Assembly: GCF_014649815.1 (NCBI RefSeq)
Contig: NZ_BMTT01000009.1
Location: 62,001-126,000, forward strand
Reading direction: 5' to 3'
DNA length: 64,000 nucleotides
Source of the DNA: Streptomyces mutabilis
GTDB taxonomy: Bacteria; Actinomycetota; Actinomycetes; Streptomycetales; Streptomycetaceae
The notes beneath the pieces were generated by a model. It saw only the letters and a list, made by a program, of their open reading frames with translations. It was not told the DNA's origin and did not search any database. Made by a program: the position numbers and the translations under genes. Shown here one piece after another: positions 9,226-18,093 of this stretch. Within the stretch, counting starts at the first letter, position 1, and the number at the start of each line of letters is the position of its first letter.

Positions 9226-9244
9226 TTAGGTTAGGCTCACCTAA
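9226..9244. promoter_or_regulatory. Iron box (DmdR1/IdeR-type operator)
   Basis: TTAGGTTAGGCTCACCTAA is a near-perfect palindrome and differs at one position from the textbook actinobacterial iron box TTAGGTTAGGCTAACCTAA. It lies 20 bp from the amidase start on one side and 44 bp from the flavoprotein ATG on the other, so Fe-bound DmdR1 should repress both divergent units. Confidence 0.93.
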
Positions 9245-9287
9245 GTTGATTGTCGTGGCCGAATAGTACGTGAAGGGTGAAGAAACG

Positions 9288-10016
9288 ATGAGGCAGGGGC
9301 GGGGTTGGGAGGGCGCGGTCCTCAAGCTGATGCGGGGCAAGGACTTCGAGTTCACCGTGACGGACGTCGAGGACGTGACGCCGGACTTCCGGCGGCTGCG
9401 CCTGACCGACGGCGGCATGCTGGCGGCGACCGGGGTGCACCCGACCATGTGGGTGCGGCTGTGGTTCGACAACGCGGGCAAGCCGCACCAGCGGGCGTAC
9501 ACGCTGGTCGATCCGGACCCGGCGGCCGGCACCTTCGGCATGGAGTTCGCACTGCACGAGGGGTGCGCGAGCGACTGGGCGCGGACGGCGAAGCCGGGCG
9601 ACACCGTCGAGGCGACCGTGCAGGGCACGGGCTTCCAGGCTCCCGAGCCCGCGCCCTCCCGGCTCTTCGCGGTCGCGGACCCGGCGTCCCTGCCCGCGCT
9701 GAACTCGCTGCTCGACGCGCTGGGGCCGGTCCCGGCGACGATCTGGTTCGAGGGCGGCGGCGCGGCCGACGGGCTGCCCTTCCGCACCGACCCCGACCGC
9801 CACGAGGTCCGCACGGTCCCTCGCCGGGACGCGGGTGCCCATCTGGTCGCACAGGTGAAGGAGGCGCTGCCGGAGCTGCTGCGGTCAACTCCCGAGCCGT
9901 ACGTCTGGATCGCCTGCGACACGGCGACGACGCGGGCGCTGGGCGCGTACGCCCGTAAGGAGCTGGGAGTGCCCAAGCAGCGGGTGAACGCGCTGGGGTA
10001 CTGGCGCGCGACCTGA
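9288..10016 (+). CDS. Siderophore-interacting protein (FAD-dependent ferric-siderophore reductase)
   Basis: A 242-residue SIP/ViuB-type flavoprotein. The FAD-binding motif is HQRAYTLVD (R69-x-Y-T). An NAD(P)H-binding half follows with RLFAVADPASLPALNSLLD and ends in YVWIACDTATTRALGAYARK, the typical C-terminal motif of the family. It would reduce Fe(III)-siderophore in the cytoplasm to release iron. I prefer the ATG at 9288, preceded by GGTGAAGAA, over an in-frame GTG at 9270. The iron box lies immediately upstream, which predicts induction by iron starvation together with the divergent amidase operon. Confidence 0.93.
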   Translation: MRQGRGWEGAVLKLMRGKDFEFTVTDVEDVTPDFRRLRLTDGGMLAATGVHPTMWVRLWFDNAGKPHQRAYTLVDPDPAAGTFGMEFALHEGCASDWARTAKPGDTVEATVQGTGFQAPEPAPSRLFAVADPASLPALNSLLDALGPVPATIWFEGGGAADGLPFRTDPDRHEVRTVPRRDAGAHLVAQVKEALPELLRSTPEPYVWIACDTATTRALGAYARKELGVPKQRVNALGYWRAT

Positions 10017-10041
10017 GCCGTCCCTTGCGATCATCGGGGGC

Positions 10042-10626
10042 ATGGACGTCACACTGCACCTCGCCCAGGACCCCGAGGCCGACGAGCTCCTCGGCCGCAG
10101 CCCGCTCGCCGCGCTGGTGGGCATGCTGCTCGACCAGCAAGTGCCCATGGAGTGGGCGTTCAAGGGGCCGTCGACCATCGCCCGGCGCATGGGCGCGGAG
10201 GACCTGGACGCGCACGACATCGCCGCGTACGACCCGGAGGCCTTCGCCGCGCTGCTCTCCGAGAAGCCGGCGGTGCACCGCTACCCCGGTTCGATGGCGG
10301 GACGGGTGCAGCAGCTGTGCCGGTACCTCGTCGAGACGTACGACGGTGACGCCGAGGCGGTGTGGCGGGGCGTCGGCAGCGGCAAGGAGCTGCTGAAGCG
10401 GCTCCAGGAACTGCCGGGCTTCGGCAAGCAGAAGGCCCAGATCTTCCTGGCCCTGCTGGGCAAGCAGCTCGGCGTCCGGCCGGAGGGCTGGCGCGAGGCG
10501 GCCGGCGCGTACGGCGAGCCGGACTCCTTCCGCTCGGTGGCCGACATCACCGGGCCGGATTCGCTGACGAAGGTCCGGGCGTACAAGCAGGAGGCAAAGG
10601 CGGCGGCGAAGGCTTCCGGAGGCTGA
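10042..10626 (+). CDS. HhH-GPD family base-excision DNA repair protein
   Basis: The 194-residue protein has the alpha-helical glycosylase layout. ALVGMLLDQQVPMEWAFKGP corresponds to the N-terminal helical part and LPGFGKQKAQIFLALLGKQ (about residues 120-138) to the helix-hairpin-helix DNA-binding motif. The catalytic Asp of the GPD loop is not obvious, and the protein is shorter than Nth/MutY (about 210-290) and lacks an iron-sulfur cluster motif. The family is annotated as a putative DNA glycosylase; substrate specificity is unknown. It follows the siderophore protein gene after 25 bp but is probably functionally unrelated. Confidence 0.85.
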   Translation: MDVTLHLAQDPEADELLGRSPLAALVGMLLDQQVPMEWAFKGPSTIARRMGAEDLDAHDIAAYDPEAFAALLSEKPAVHRYPGSMAGRVQQLCRYLVETYDGDAEAVWRGVGSGKELLKRLQELPGFGKQKAQIFLALLGKQLGVRPEGWREAAGAYGEPDSFRSVADITGPDSLTKVRAYKQEAKAAAKASGG

Positions 10627-10965
10627 GCGGGTGCCTCCGGCGGTTGGGCGGGGAGGGCCTGCGGCGGGCCTGCGCCGGCTCGTGGTGCGGGGTGCCCGTG
10701 GCGGCCTGTACGGGTTTGTGGTGCGGGGTGCCCGCGGCGCCGCTGTGGTTGGGGTGCGGGTAGCACGCTCGGTTGTCCGTGGGTCGGGGCCGCGCCGGGG
10801 GTGTCCGTCCCCGGAACGGCGCGGGATCGGTCGGTTGCGGGGGTGAACGGCGCGGACGGGCCGACCGCTGCGGGCGATCGGCGCCCCTGCCCGTCCCTAC
10901 GCCGAGCGAGCGGTTTACGCCGCGGCGCGATGGGCGGCGCACGCCCGGCGGGGACACGAACCGAC
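10627..10965. other. GC-rich spacer with short direct repeats, no convincing gene
   Basis: About 340 bp with no supported gene. GTGGTGCGGGGTGCCCG occurs at 10,682 and again at 10,718 (36-bp offset), with a decayed third copy near 10,745. No terminator-grade hairpin or promoter stands out. Confidence 0.5.
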
Positions 10966-11349
10966 GTGAGACCCGCACCGCACGCCACCACCACCGTCCC
11001 CGCCGCACGCGCCGGGCGGGTGGTGCGTGGCGGGCGCCGCGGTGCGTGGCTGCGGGTCCTCGTCCTGCTGCTCGCCCTCGTCCTGCCCTGCGCCCACGCG
11101 ACGGCCCAGGCGGGGCCCCTCGCGCCGGTGGCGGGTGCGGGCGGCGGAGGCGTCGGTGGTGGCGGTGCCGGCGAGTACGACCAACTCGGCACCGCCCCGC
11201 GCGCACCGGCCCGAAGCGTCCGGCGCGGTGCCGTGCTGCGGACCGTGGCGTCGGGGCGGACGACCCGACCTCGGCAGCGGCGGTCCGTCGCGCCTCCCCT
11301 TCCGGGCGGGCCGCCGTCCTCTCCTCGTTCCGTGGTCCTGCGCTGCTGA
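10966..11349 (+). CDS. Putative small secreted or membrane-anchored protein
   Basis: The frame encodes about 127 residues with a basic N-terminus (RGGRRGAWLRV), a single hydrophobic stretch LVLLLALVLPCAHATAQA that looks like a signal peptide, a Gly-rich stretch and a basic, Pro-rich tail. No family is recognised. The start is uncertain (GTG at 10,966, or ATG at 10,930). The opposite strand is also open here because of the GC bias, so the call rests only on the signal-like segment. Confidence 0.4.
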   Translation: MRPAPHATTTVPAARAGRVVRGGRRGAWLRVLVLLLALVLPCAHATAQAGPLAPVAGAGGGGVGGGGAGEYDQLGTAPRAPARSVRRGAVLRTVASGRTTRPRQRRSVAPPLPGGPPSSPRSVVLRC

Positions 11350-11424
11350 GGGCGCCCGGCCGGGCGGTCCGCCCGGTCCGTCCGCCCCGCGCCGACACAC
11401 CCGGACAGGAACGAGGAAGCAGCC

Positions 11425-11562
11425 ATGTCCGACGACCCCTACGCCGTCCTGCGCGCCCTCCTGCGCGCCGAGGGTGCCCGACGCACCCCGGATCCCGACA
11501 CCGGCAAGCCACAGGCTCCGAGCGAACCCCGGCCCCCCGCGCACGAGGAGAGGCGGGACTGA
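11425..11562 (+). CDS. Small hypothetical protein (45 aa)
   Basis: The ORF begins MSDDPYAVLRALLRAEGARR and ends in a charged Pro-rich tail (HEERRD). A convincing ribosome site, GAGGAAG, precedes the ATG by 6 bp. There is no membrane segment and no recognised motif. It sits 75 bp after the signal-peptide ORF and may be co-transcribed with it. Confidence 0.5.
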   Translation: MSDDPYAVLRALLRAEGARRTPDPDTGKPQAPSEPRPPAHEERRD

Positions 11563-11737
11563 CCGAGCCGGCCGAGCGCGGCGGAGGCGGTCCGGCCGCC
11601 TCCGCCGCGGCGGCACCCGGTCACGGCCGTACCGACCGGGTTCCGGACCTGTTTGCCCCCTTTCACGGCTTCTTTTCCAGCGCTGCACTCCGCCGCCATG
11701 GCTGCGCCCGCAACGTCTGGGCCGGTAGGCTTTCCGT

Positions 11738-12034
11738 GTGATCTTCAAGCGCATCGGAAACGGCCGGCCGTACCCCGACCACGGCCGGGAGAGCACCCGG
11801 CAGTGGGCGGACGTCGCGCCGCGCCCGGTCCGCCTCGATCAGCTCGTGACGACCAAGGGCCAGCTCGACCTGGAGACCCTCCTCGCCGAGGACTCCACCT
11901 TCTACGGCGACCTCTTCGCACACGTCGTGAAGTGGCAGGGCGACCTGTATCTCGAGGACGGACTGCACCGCGCGGTGCGCGCGGCACTCCAGCAGCGTCA
12001 GGTGCTGCACGCGCGGGTCCTCGAACTCGACTGA
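11738..12034 (+). CDS. Conserved actinobacterial hypothetical protein (ParB/VapB-like fold suggested)
   Basis: A 98-residue soluble protein starting with GTG. The C-terminal half, DLFAHVVKWQGDLYLEDGLH followed by RAVRAALQQRQVLHARVLEL, resembles the DGxHR core of ParB/sulfiredoxin-like domains. I recall databases sometimes label close homologues as VapB-type antitoxins. No toxin gene is adjacent, so a toxin-antitoxin role is not supported here. The neighbouring LytR_C gene lies 114 bp downstream. Confidence 0.75.
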   Translation: MIFKRIGNGRPYPDHGRESTRQWADVAPRPVRLDQLVTTKGQLDLETLLAEDSTFYGDLFAHVVKWQGDLYLEDGLHRAVRAALQQRQVLHARVLELD

Positions 12035-12148
12035 CCAGCCCCGCGACGCCTCGGCTCTGACCCCCTTTCGGGTTGCGTCGGGCCGAACGGCGGAACGTCG
12101 ACTGATCATCTAATAGGCATCACCGCCTCATCGCACTACGCTGCGCCC

Positions 12149-12793
12149 ATGAGCATGCTCACTCCCCCTGGTATGGGCGGCCAATACAAGATCACGGGGG
12201 ACAGGTACCCGCGGATGCGACCGGCCCGGCGACGCGGCAGGCTCGCGTTCGTCGCCGTCGCCTGCGCCACCGTCCTCGGGGTGCTCGGCTGGGGCACGCT
12301 CCAGCTGATCGACGTCTTCACCGGCGGGGACAAGGCCTCCGCCCTCGGTGCGGCCGGGGACTGCCGGACCACCGCCGCCAAGGCGAGCGCCTCACCCGCG
12401 GCGGTGAAGCTGCCGAAGCCCGCCCAGGTCACCGTCAACGTGCTCAACGCCACGCCCCGCAGCGGCCTCGCCCAGAAGACCGCCGACGAGCTGAAGAAGC
12501 GCGGCTTCCGCATCGGTGACGTGAGCAACGCGCCCAAGGAGTACGACAAGAAGGTCCAGGGCGCGGGCCTCCTGCTCGGCCCCGTCACGGCCCTGAAGAG
12601 CTCGCTGCCCGTGCTCGGCGCCCAGTTGCCCGGCGCGGAACGCCGTACCGACGCGGCCCGCAAGGGCGCCGAGGTCGATCTGATCATCGGCAACGGCTTC
12701 AAGGGGCTGACGAAGCCGGCGGACGCCGACGCGGCGCTGGCCGCACTGGCCGCGCCGCAGCCGACGCCCGCCGCGGAGAAGAAGGGCTGCTGA
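12149..12793 (+). CDS. LytR C-terminal-domain membrane protein
   Basis: A 214-residue protein with a basic cytoplasmic N-terminus (RMRPARRRGRLAF), one transmembrane helix (about residues 32-54) and an extracytoplasmic LytR_C domain. The domain begins VTVNVLNATPRSGLAQKTAD and continues through KKRGFRIGDVSN to VDLIIGNGFKGL. These domains occur in envelope proteins linked to cell-wall glycopolymer attachment, but this protein lacks the catalytic LCP domain. It converges with upp, whose stop is 14 bp away. Confidence 0.88.
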   Translation: MSMLTPPGMGGQYKITGDRYPRMRPARRRGRLAFVAVACATVLGVLGWGTLQLIDVFTGGDKASALGAAGDCRTTAAKASASPAAVKLPKPAQVTVNVLNATPRSGLAQKTADELKKRGFRIGDVSNAPKEYDKKVQGAGLLLGPVTALKSSLPVLGAQLPGAERRTDAARKGAEVDLIIGNGFKGLTKPADADAALAALAAPQPTPAAEKKGC

Positions 12794-12806
12794 GCAGCCG
12801 TACGAC

Positions 12807-13442
12807 CTACTCGGCCGCCCCGTACATGCGGTCGCCCGCGTCGCCGAGGCCCGGCACGATGTAGCCCAGTTCGTTGAGGCGCTCGTCGACCGAGGCCGTC
12901 ACGACCGTCACGGGGGTGCCGGCCAGCTCGCGCTCCATGAGTTCCACGCCCTCCGGCGCGGCGAGCAGCACCACGGCCGTCACGTCGTCGGCGCCGCGCT
13001 TGATCAGCTCCTGGATCGACGCGACCAGGGTGCCGCCCGTGGCCAGCATCGGGTCCAGGACGTACACCTGGCGCCCCGAGAGGTCGTCCGGCATGCGCGT
13101 GGCGTAGGTGGAGGCCTGGAGCGTCTCCTCGTTGCGCACCATGCCCAGGAAGCCCACCTCAGCGGTCGGCAGCAGCCGGACCATGCCGTCGAGCATGCCG
13201 AGACCGGCCCGCAGGATAGGCACCACCAGCGGACGCGGGTGGGAGAGCTTGACGCCGGTGGTCTGTGAGACCGGCGTGTGGATGTCGACCTGTTCGGTGC
13301 GCACGTCGCGCGTGGCCTCGTAGGCGAGCAGGGTGACCAGCTCGTCGGCGAGACGGCGGAAGGTCGCGGAGTCCGTGCGCTGGTCGCGCAGCGTGGTGAG
13401 CTTGTGGGCGACCAGGGGGTGGTCGACGACGTGGAGACGCAT
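12807..13442 (-). CDS. upp: Uracil phosphoribosyltransferase
   Basis: The 211-residue enzyme converts uracil and PRPP to UMP in pyrimidine salvage. It carries the PRPP loop [17 protein letters not shown] and the C-terminal uracil-binding [11 protein letters not shown], and has the usual family length (about 210). The start [20 protein letters not shown] aligns with other UPRTs. It is transcribed alone on the minus strand and diverges from the small gene at 13,548. Confidence 0.97.
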   Translation of the reverse strand: MRLHVVDHPLVAHKLTTLRDQRTDSATFRRLADELVTLLAYEATRDVRTEQVDIHTPVSQTTGVKLSHPRPLVVPILRAGLGMLDGMVRLLPTAEVGFLGMVRNEETLQASTYATRMPDDLSGRQVYVLDPMLATGGTLVASIQELIKRGADDVTAVVLLAAPEGVELMERELAGTPVTVVTASVDERLNELGYIVPGLGDAGDRMYGAAE

Positions 13443-13547
13443 GTCCACCACAGTAACCGGGCCCCGCGCGGTCGCTTCACTCGCTCGCGGGAGTCGAACC
13501 CCCCGGTCGGGGGAAGGTGGGAGGGACTGACGCTGGGTGGTGACGCT

Positions 13548-13778
13548 GTGCCTGACCGGGACTTCCACGACACGCCGCCCCTCGGCAAGGAGCCGGGGAG
13601 GGCACGGGGTACGGAGCGGAGTACGGAGCTGGAGCGGGAGGGCGAGCGCCGTCGGCGGCGGGCCCAGTTCCTGCGCGACCTGGCCGAGGCCCGGGAGTTG
13701 CGGGACCGGGTGCAGCCGCGCCGCGCCAAGGCAGCCCGGTTGCGGCACGCGATGCGCATGCGCACCTTCCGCTGGTAG
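13548..13778 (+). CDS. Small charged hypothetical protein
   Basis: A 76-residue, very basic and acidic protein starting at a GTG ([17 protein letters not shown]). The C-terminal half is predicted helical ([20 protein letters not shown]) and ends [11 protein letters not shown]. No domain is known to me. The ribosome site is weak. It sits between upp and the tadA cluster. Confidence 0.55.
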   Translation: MPDRDFHDTPPLGKEPGRARGTERSTELEREGERRRRRAQFLRDLAEARELRDRVQPRRAKAARLRHAMRMRTFRW

Positions 13779-14056
13779 TTCCCCGGACCGGCGGAGGGAA
13801 GATCGCGCGCCGCGCCGGTGTCGGTGCGGTGGGGGTACATGGGTGCCGTGAGAATGCGCGTACGATCCGCACGTGGCGGCGACGAGTCGGGGTCCCCGGT
13901 CAAAACTGCCGGACACAGGGCGCCGAAGACGTCCCCTGACGGCCTTGTTTCTGCCACGATTTCGAGTGGGTGGGGCTCAAAGTACCGCTCCCCCGCCCGC
14001 AGCCTCCGCCGGAGGGACCCCCAACCGGCACGCCTATGACCAGTGGGAGAGTCACG

Positions 14057-14602
14057 GTGTACTTCGCCGCACTGCTCGCGCGCACCGAAGACGGATGGGT
14101 AGCGAGCGACACGGAGCTCGACGATGTGGAGACCCTGTCGGATCTGGCCGACCTGGCCCGGGAAGCCTCTCCCGACGAGGACACGGTGCTCGTGCTGATC
14201 GAGCAGGAGGACGCGTGGTTCGGAGTCGTCCGGGTGGACGGCGAGGAGGACCCCCGTATCTACGTCTCGGACGCCGCCGCGGCGGCCCGCAGCAGCTACG
14301 GCGAGATCCTGCTCACCGACGAACTGCTCGGCCGGGAGCCCGGTGACGACGGCGACGACCTCGACGCCCTCGACCTCGACGGCACGGAGGACGGTGAGTC
14401 CGACGACGACGAGGACGGTGCCGACGGCGGTGACGCGGCCGCCGGCGCCGGTGAGGCCGTGCCGCACGGGCCCGTCGGTGACGCCGAGGTCCTGGACGAC
14501 CTGGGCGTGAGCGAGAAGGAGCTGCGCTCGCTGTCCGGGGACGCGGTCGGCGAGATCGCCGACGCCCTGGGCGCCTTCGAGGTGCTGGAGACGGTCCGCT
14601 GA
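14057..14602 (+). CDS. tRNA-adenosine-deaminase-associated protein
   Basis: A 181-residue acidic protein that starts VYFAALLARTEDGWVASDTE. A folded N-terminal part (about 1-95) is followed by an Asp/Glu-rich linker (DDGDDLDALDLDGTEDGESD) and a C-terminal helix pair (LGVSEKELRSLSGDAVGEIA). The family is named only for its conserved position upstream of tadA in actinobacteria; its molecular function is unknown. I prefer the GTG at 14,057, which has GGGAGAG 5 bp upstream, over an ATG at 14,036. The gap to tadA is only 11 bp. Confidence 0.88.
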   Translation: MYFAALLARTEDGWVASDTELDDVETLSDLADLAREASPDEDTVLVLIEQEDAWFGVVRVDGEEDPRIYVSDAAAAARSSYGEILLTDELLGREPGDDGDDLDALDLDGTEDGESDDDEDGADGGDAAAGAGEAVPHGPVGDAEVLDDLGVSEKELRSLSGDAVGEIADALGAFEVLETVR

Positions 14603-14613
14603 CCGGACGGGAC

Positions 14614-15111
14614 GTGGGAGAGCAACCGGCGGAACGTTCCGGCCCGCCCGACCCGGTGCGCGGCCCGTGGCGGGCGGCGATGCGGCTCGCACTGGCCGAG
14701 GCCGGGCGGGCCGGGCTCAGCGGTGACGTGCCCGTCGGTGCCGTCGTGCTGGCACCGGACGGACGGACGGTGCTGGCCGCCGGACACAACGAGCGCGAGG
14801 CCGGCGGCGACCCCACGGCCCACGCCGAGGTGCTCGCCGTCCGCCGGGCTGCCGCGGCGCTCGGAGAGTGGCGGCTGGCCGGCTGCACCCTCGTCGTCAC
14901 CCTGGAGCCGTGCACGATGTGCGCGGGCGCGCTGGTGCAGTCCCGCGTGGACCGCGTCGTCTACGGCGCCCGCGACGACAAGGCGGGCGCGGCCGGCTCC
15001 CTGTGGGACGTCGTGCGCGACCGGCGGCTCAACCACCGTCCCGAGGTGATCGAGGGCGTGCTCGCGGAGGACTGCGCCCGGCTGCTCACCGAGTTCTTCC
15101 GCGACCGCTGA
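14614..15111 (+). CDS. tadA: tRNA-specific adenosine deaminase
   Basis: The 165-residue enzyme deaminates A34 to inosine in tRNA-Arg(ACG). The zinc-binding deaminase motif is H70-A-E72 in DPTAHAEVLAVRRAA, with PC100-TM-C103 in TLEPCTMCAGALVQSRV. The C-terminal helix ends LLTEFFRDR, as in other TadA proteins. It follows its associated-protein gene in an apparent operon, and tRNA-Ser(CGA) begins 55 bp downstream. Its substrate tRNA-Arg(ACG) is encoded in this same window at 53.9 kb. Confidence 0.95.
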   Translation: MGEQPAERSGPPDPVRGPWRAAMRLALAEAGRAGLSGDVPVGAVVLAPDGRTVLAAGHNEREAGGDPTAHAEVLAVRRAAAALGEWRLAGCTLVVTLEPCTMCAGALVQSRVDRVVYGARDDKAGAAGSLWDVVRDRRLNHRPEVIEGVLAEDCARLLTEFFRDR

Positions 15112-15166
15112 CCGGCGCCGAATACCGATTTCGAACCACGCCACCCGGTGCTGTAAGGTCTGTCTC

Positions 15167-15251
15167 GGTAGCGTGTCCGAGCGGCCGAAGGAGCTCGCCT
15201 CGAAAGCGAGTGTGGCGCAAGTCACCGAGGGTTCAAATCCCTCCGCTACCG
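15167..15251 (+). tRNA. tRNA-Ser (CGA)
   Basis: An 85-nt class II tRNA. The acceptor arms GGTAGCG and CGCTACC pair, the anticodon loop CTCGAAA sits between CTCGC and GCGAG, a long variable arm follows, and the T arm is GGGTTCAAATCCC. The discriminator is G and no CCA is encoded. A 13-bp terminator hairpin follows after 5 bp. Confidence 0.97.
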
Positions 15252-15256
15252 CTCCG

Positions 15257-15286
15257 GAAGGGCCCCGTCGAAAGACGGGGCCCTTC
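15257..15286 (+). terminator. Rho-independent-type terminator of tRNA-Ser(CGA)
   Basis: GAAGGGCCCCGTC pairs perfectly with GACGGGGCCCTTC around a GAAA loop. There is no U tract, which is normal for Streptomyces terminators. Confidence 0.85.
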
Positions 15287-15338
15287 GTGCGATCATGTGC
15301 GATCGAAAGGCGTGCAACAAGGGACAGGGGAGGCCGCG

Positions 15339-15515
15339 GTGGCGGTGAACGCGAGGAAGATCGCCGTCTACGCACTCGTGGTTTTCGTGCTTTACGTGAT
15401 CATCACGGACCCGAAGAAGGCCGCCGACTACGTCCAGATAGGTTTTGAGGGCATCTCCGACGCGGCGGGCGCCGTGGGTGACTTCATGACCTGGGCCGCC
15501 AACGGAGGAAAGTGA
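15339..15515 (+). CDS. Small single-pass membrane protein
   Basis: The 58-residue product reads VAVNARKIAVYALVVFVLYV and continues IITDPKKAADYVQIGFEGIS: one N-terminal transmembrane helix and a short amphipathic tail. GGGGAGG stands 5 bp before the GTG. Its stop overlaps the next start by one base (TGATG), which implies coupling with the Dabb gene. No family function is known to me. Confidence 0.75.
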   Translation: MAVNARKIAVYALVVFVLYVIITDPKKAADYVQIGFEGISDAAGAVGDFMTWAANGGK

Positions 15516-15808
15516 TGATCCGCCACCTGGTGCTGTTCAAGCTCAACGACGGCGTGCAGCGTGACGACCCGCGCGTCGCAGAGGGCGTCGAGGCCTTCCG
15601 GTCTCTCGGCGACCGGATCGAGGAGCTGCGCTTCTGGGAGTGCGCCTGGAACATCAGCGACCGGCCCATCGCCTACGACTTCGCCATCAACTCGGCGGTG
15701 GACGACACCGACGCCCTCCAGCGGTACCTGGAACACCCCGCACACCAGGCAGGCGTGGCACTGTGGCGGGAGTTCGCCACCTGGGTGATCGCCGACTACG
15801 AGTTCTGA
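15515..15808 (+). CDS. Dabb (stress-responsive alpha/beta barrel) family protein
   Basis: A 97-residue protein with the dimeric ferredoxin-like Dabb signature: MIRHLVLFKLNDGVQRDD, EELRFWECAWNISDRPIAYD and LQRYLEHPAHQAGVALWREF. Members range from monooxygenases to stress proteins with no known reaction. I use the ATG at 15,515, with GGAGGAA upstream, rather than the GTG at 15,512. It is coupled to the preceding membrane peptide gene and ends before a strong hairpin. Confidence 0.9.
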   Translation: MIRHLVLFKLNDGVQRDDPRVAEGVEAFRSLGDRIEELRFWECAWNISDRPIAYDFAINSAVDDTDALQRYLEHPAHQAGVALWREFATWVIADYEF

Positions 15809-15825
15809 TCCCCCGCCGCCCGCCG

Positions 15826-15856
15826 TCGGCCCCGCACCCGACCGGTGCGGGGCCGA
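15826..15856 (+). terminator. Terminator hairpin after the Dabb gene
   Basis: TCGGCCCCGCACC pairs with GGTGCGGGGCCGA (13 bp, 5-nt loop), 17 bp after the stop codon and upstream of sigF. Confidence 0.8.
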
Positions 15857-15983
15857 TCTGCGTTCGTTCACTCAACACGACGTTATGCGGTGCTTGCACA
15901 CAGTGCACATGTCTTGTGATGCTATGACCGCTTTTGACGGATGAGTGACGGAAGAGTTGACGAATCACGAGGTGGAGTTGACC

Positions 15984-16835
15984 GTGCCGGCCAGTACTGC
16001 GCCTCAAGCACCGCCCGCGCCGCCTGCCCAGGCCAACGAGGCGCCCCCGCGGGAGACCACGCAGCAGCGCAGCCGGGGCGCGGACACCCGGGCCCTGACC
16101 CAGGTGCTCTTCGGTGAGCTGAAGGGGCTCACGCCGGGCACGCCGGAGCACGACCGGGTACGCGCGGCGCTCATCGAGGCCAACCTCCCGCTGGTGCGCT
16201 ACGCCGCCGCCCGCTTCCGCTCCCGCAACGAGCCGATGGAGGACGTCGTCCAGGTCGGCACCATCGGGCTCATCAACGCCATCGACCGCTTCGACCCCGA
16301 ACGGGGCGTGCAGTTCCCGACGTTCGCGATGCCGACCGTGGTCGGCGAGATCAAGCGGTACTTCCGGGACAACGTCCGCACGGTGCACGTCCCGCGCCGG
16401 CTGCACGAACTGTGGGTGCAGGTCAACAGCGCCACCGAGGACCTGACGACCGCCTTCGGGCGCTCCCCGACGACCGCCGAGATCGCCGAGCGGCTGCGCA
16501 TCTCCGAGGAGGAGGTGCTGTCCTGCATCGAGGCGGGCCGGTCGTACCACGCCACCTCGCTGGAGGCCGCGCAGGAGGGCGACGGCCTGCCCGGACTGCT
16601 CGACCGGCTCGGCTACGAGGATCCCGCCCTCGACGGCGTCGAGCACCGCGACCTCGTCCGGCACCTGCTCGTCCAGCTCCCGGAGCGGGAGCAGCGGATC
16701 CTGCTGCTGCGCTACTACAACAACCTCACCCAGTCGCAGATCAGTGCGGAACTCGGCGTTTCGCAGATGCACGTCTCGCGGCTACTGGCGCGTAGTTTCC
16801 AGCGGTTGAGGTCCGCCAACCGCATCGAGGCGTAG
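15984..16835 (+). CDS. sigF: RNA polymerase sigma factor, SigB/SigF type (sporulation)
   Basis: A 283-residue group 3 sigma factor. After a Pro/Ala-rich N-terminus it shows region 2 ([40 protein letters not shown]), region 3 ([20 protein letters not shown]) and region 4 ([20 protein letters not shown]). The sequence matches S. coelicolor SigF, needed late in spore maturation, as I remember it. The GTG at 15,984 has GAGGTGGAG upstream; an in-frame GTG at 15,945 would add 13 residues but lacks a ribosome site. No anti-sigma gene is adjacent. Confidence 0.92.
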   Translation: MPASTAPQAPPAPPAQANEAPPRETTQQRSRGADTRALTQVLFGELKGLTPGTPEHDRVRAALIEANLPLVRYAAARFRSRNEPMEDVVQVGTIGLINAIDRFDPERGVQFPTFAMPTVVGEIKRYFRDNVRTVHVPRRLHELWVQVNSATEDLTTAFGRSPTTAEIAERLRISEEEVLSCIEAGRSYHATSLEAAQEGDGLPGLLDRLGYEDPALDGVEHRDLVRHLLVQLPEREQRILLLRYYNNLTQSQISAELGVSQMHVSRLLARSFQRLRSANRIEA

Positions 16836-17126
16836 TTTCACCCCACCGCGGGAAGCATTCGAAGGCGCGAGCGAACGGTCACCGGGGCGAGCGAATCGCT
16901 CACCAGGGCCGTTGCGGGCGGAATCGGGCCGAAAGGCCGTCAGACCCTCTGTTTCCAGGGGGAATTCGCATCTCGGATGTCGACATGTCACTACAGCGTG
17001 TTGCCGACATGTGACATTCTGCCGGAGACGCGTTTGCCGGGGCTCCGGCTCCGGTATTCAGGTGAAGGCTGCGTTCCCGTCCCGGGAGCGTGCGCCGTGA
17101 CCGTCCCGCGACCCAAAGGGGGTGGC

Positions 17127-18074
17127 ATGTCCGCAGACCAGGGCAGCTCGAAGGTGCTCGCGCTCGCGGAGAGCGAGACCGCGCCCGACACGCTCGAGGC
17201 GCTCGGCCCCGTCGGCTCCATCGACTCCGTCGGCTCCATCGACGACGGTCAGGCCGGCGAAGCCGTACCGACCCTCGACGCCGTGCCGGCCCAGGCCCTC
17301 GCGGCCCCGGAGGCCATCGACACCCGCACCCTGTCCCGCTCCCTGTTCCTGCGGCTCGCCGCCCTCGACGAGGACAGCCCCGAGCGTGCCTACGTCCGGG
17401 ACACCCTGATCGAGCTCAACCTCCCGCTGGTGCGCTACGCGGCGGCCCGCTTCCGCTCGCGCAACGAGCCGATGGAGGACATCGTCCAGGTCGGTACGAT
17501 CGGCCTGATCAAGGCGATCGACCGCTTCGACTGCGAACGGGGCGTGGAGTTCCCGACGTTCGCGATGCCGACCGTCGTCGGCGAGATCAAGCGGTTCTTC
17601 CGGGACACCTCGTGGTCGGTGCGCGTCCCGCGCCGACTCCAGGAGCTGCGCCTGGCCCTGACGAAGGCCAGCGACGAGCTCTCCCAGAAGCTGGACCGCT
17701 CCCCGACCGTCGGCGAGCTGGCCGCCGTGCTCGGCGTCTCCGAGGAGGACGTCGTCGACGGCCTCGCGGTGGGCAACGCCTACACCGCCTCCTCACTGGA
17801 CTCCCCGGCCCCTGAGGACGACGGCGGCGAGGGCTCACTGGCCGACCGCCTCGGCTACGAGGACACGGCGCTGGAGGGCGTGGAGTACCGCGAGTCCCTC
17901 AAGCCGCTGCTGGCCAAGCTGCCGCCCCGGGAGCGGCGGATCATCATGCTGCGCTTCTTCGCCAACATGACCCAGTCGCAGATCGGCGAGGAGGTCGGCA
18001 TCTCGCAGATGCACGTCTCCCGGCTGCTGACGCGCACCCTGGCGCAGCTGCGCGAGGGCCTGATCTCCGACTGA
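17127..18074 (+). CDS. sigN: RNA polymerase sigma factor, SigB/SigF type, second copy (SigN-like)
   Basis: A 315-residue paralogue of the preceding sigma factor. Regions 2 to 4 are nearly collinear ([20 protein letters not shown] is identical, then [25 protein letters not shown]). The N-terminal 65 residues are unrelated and include the repeat [12 protein letters not shown]. By position next to sigF it corresponds to S. coelicolor SCO4034 (sigN), from memory. ATG start with AAGGGGG upstream. About 290 bp of non-coding DNA separates it from sigF, so it likely has its own promoter. Confidence 0.88.
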   Translation: MSADQGSSKVLALAESETAPDTLEALGPVGSIDSVGSIDDGQAGEAVPTLDAVPAQALAAPEAIDTRTLSRSLFLRLAALDEDSPERAYVRDTLIELNLPLVRYAAARFRSRNEPMEDIVQVGTIGLIKAIDRFDCERGVEFPTFAMPTVVGEIKRFFRDTSWSVRVPRRLQELRLALTKASDELSQKLDRSPTVGELAAVLGVSEEDVVDGLAVGNAYTASSLDSPAPEDDGGEGSLADRLGYEDTALEGVEYRESLKPLLAKLPPRERRIIMLRFFANMTQSQIGEEVGISQMHVSRLLTRTLAQLREGLISD

Positions 18075-18093
18075 GTCCGGCTCCGGACACTCC

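Noticed and set aside
11738..12034. VapB antitoxin of a toxin-antitoxin pair
   Set aside because: No toxin-like gene lies adjacent; the similarity is only to a general fold.
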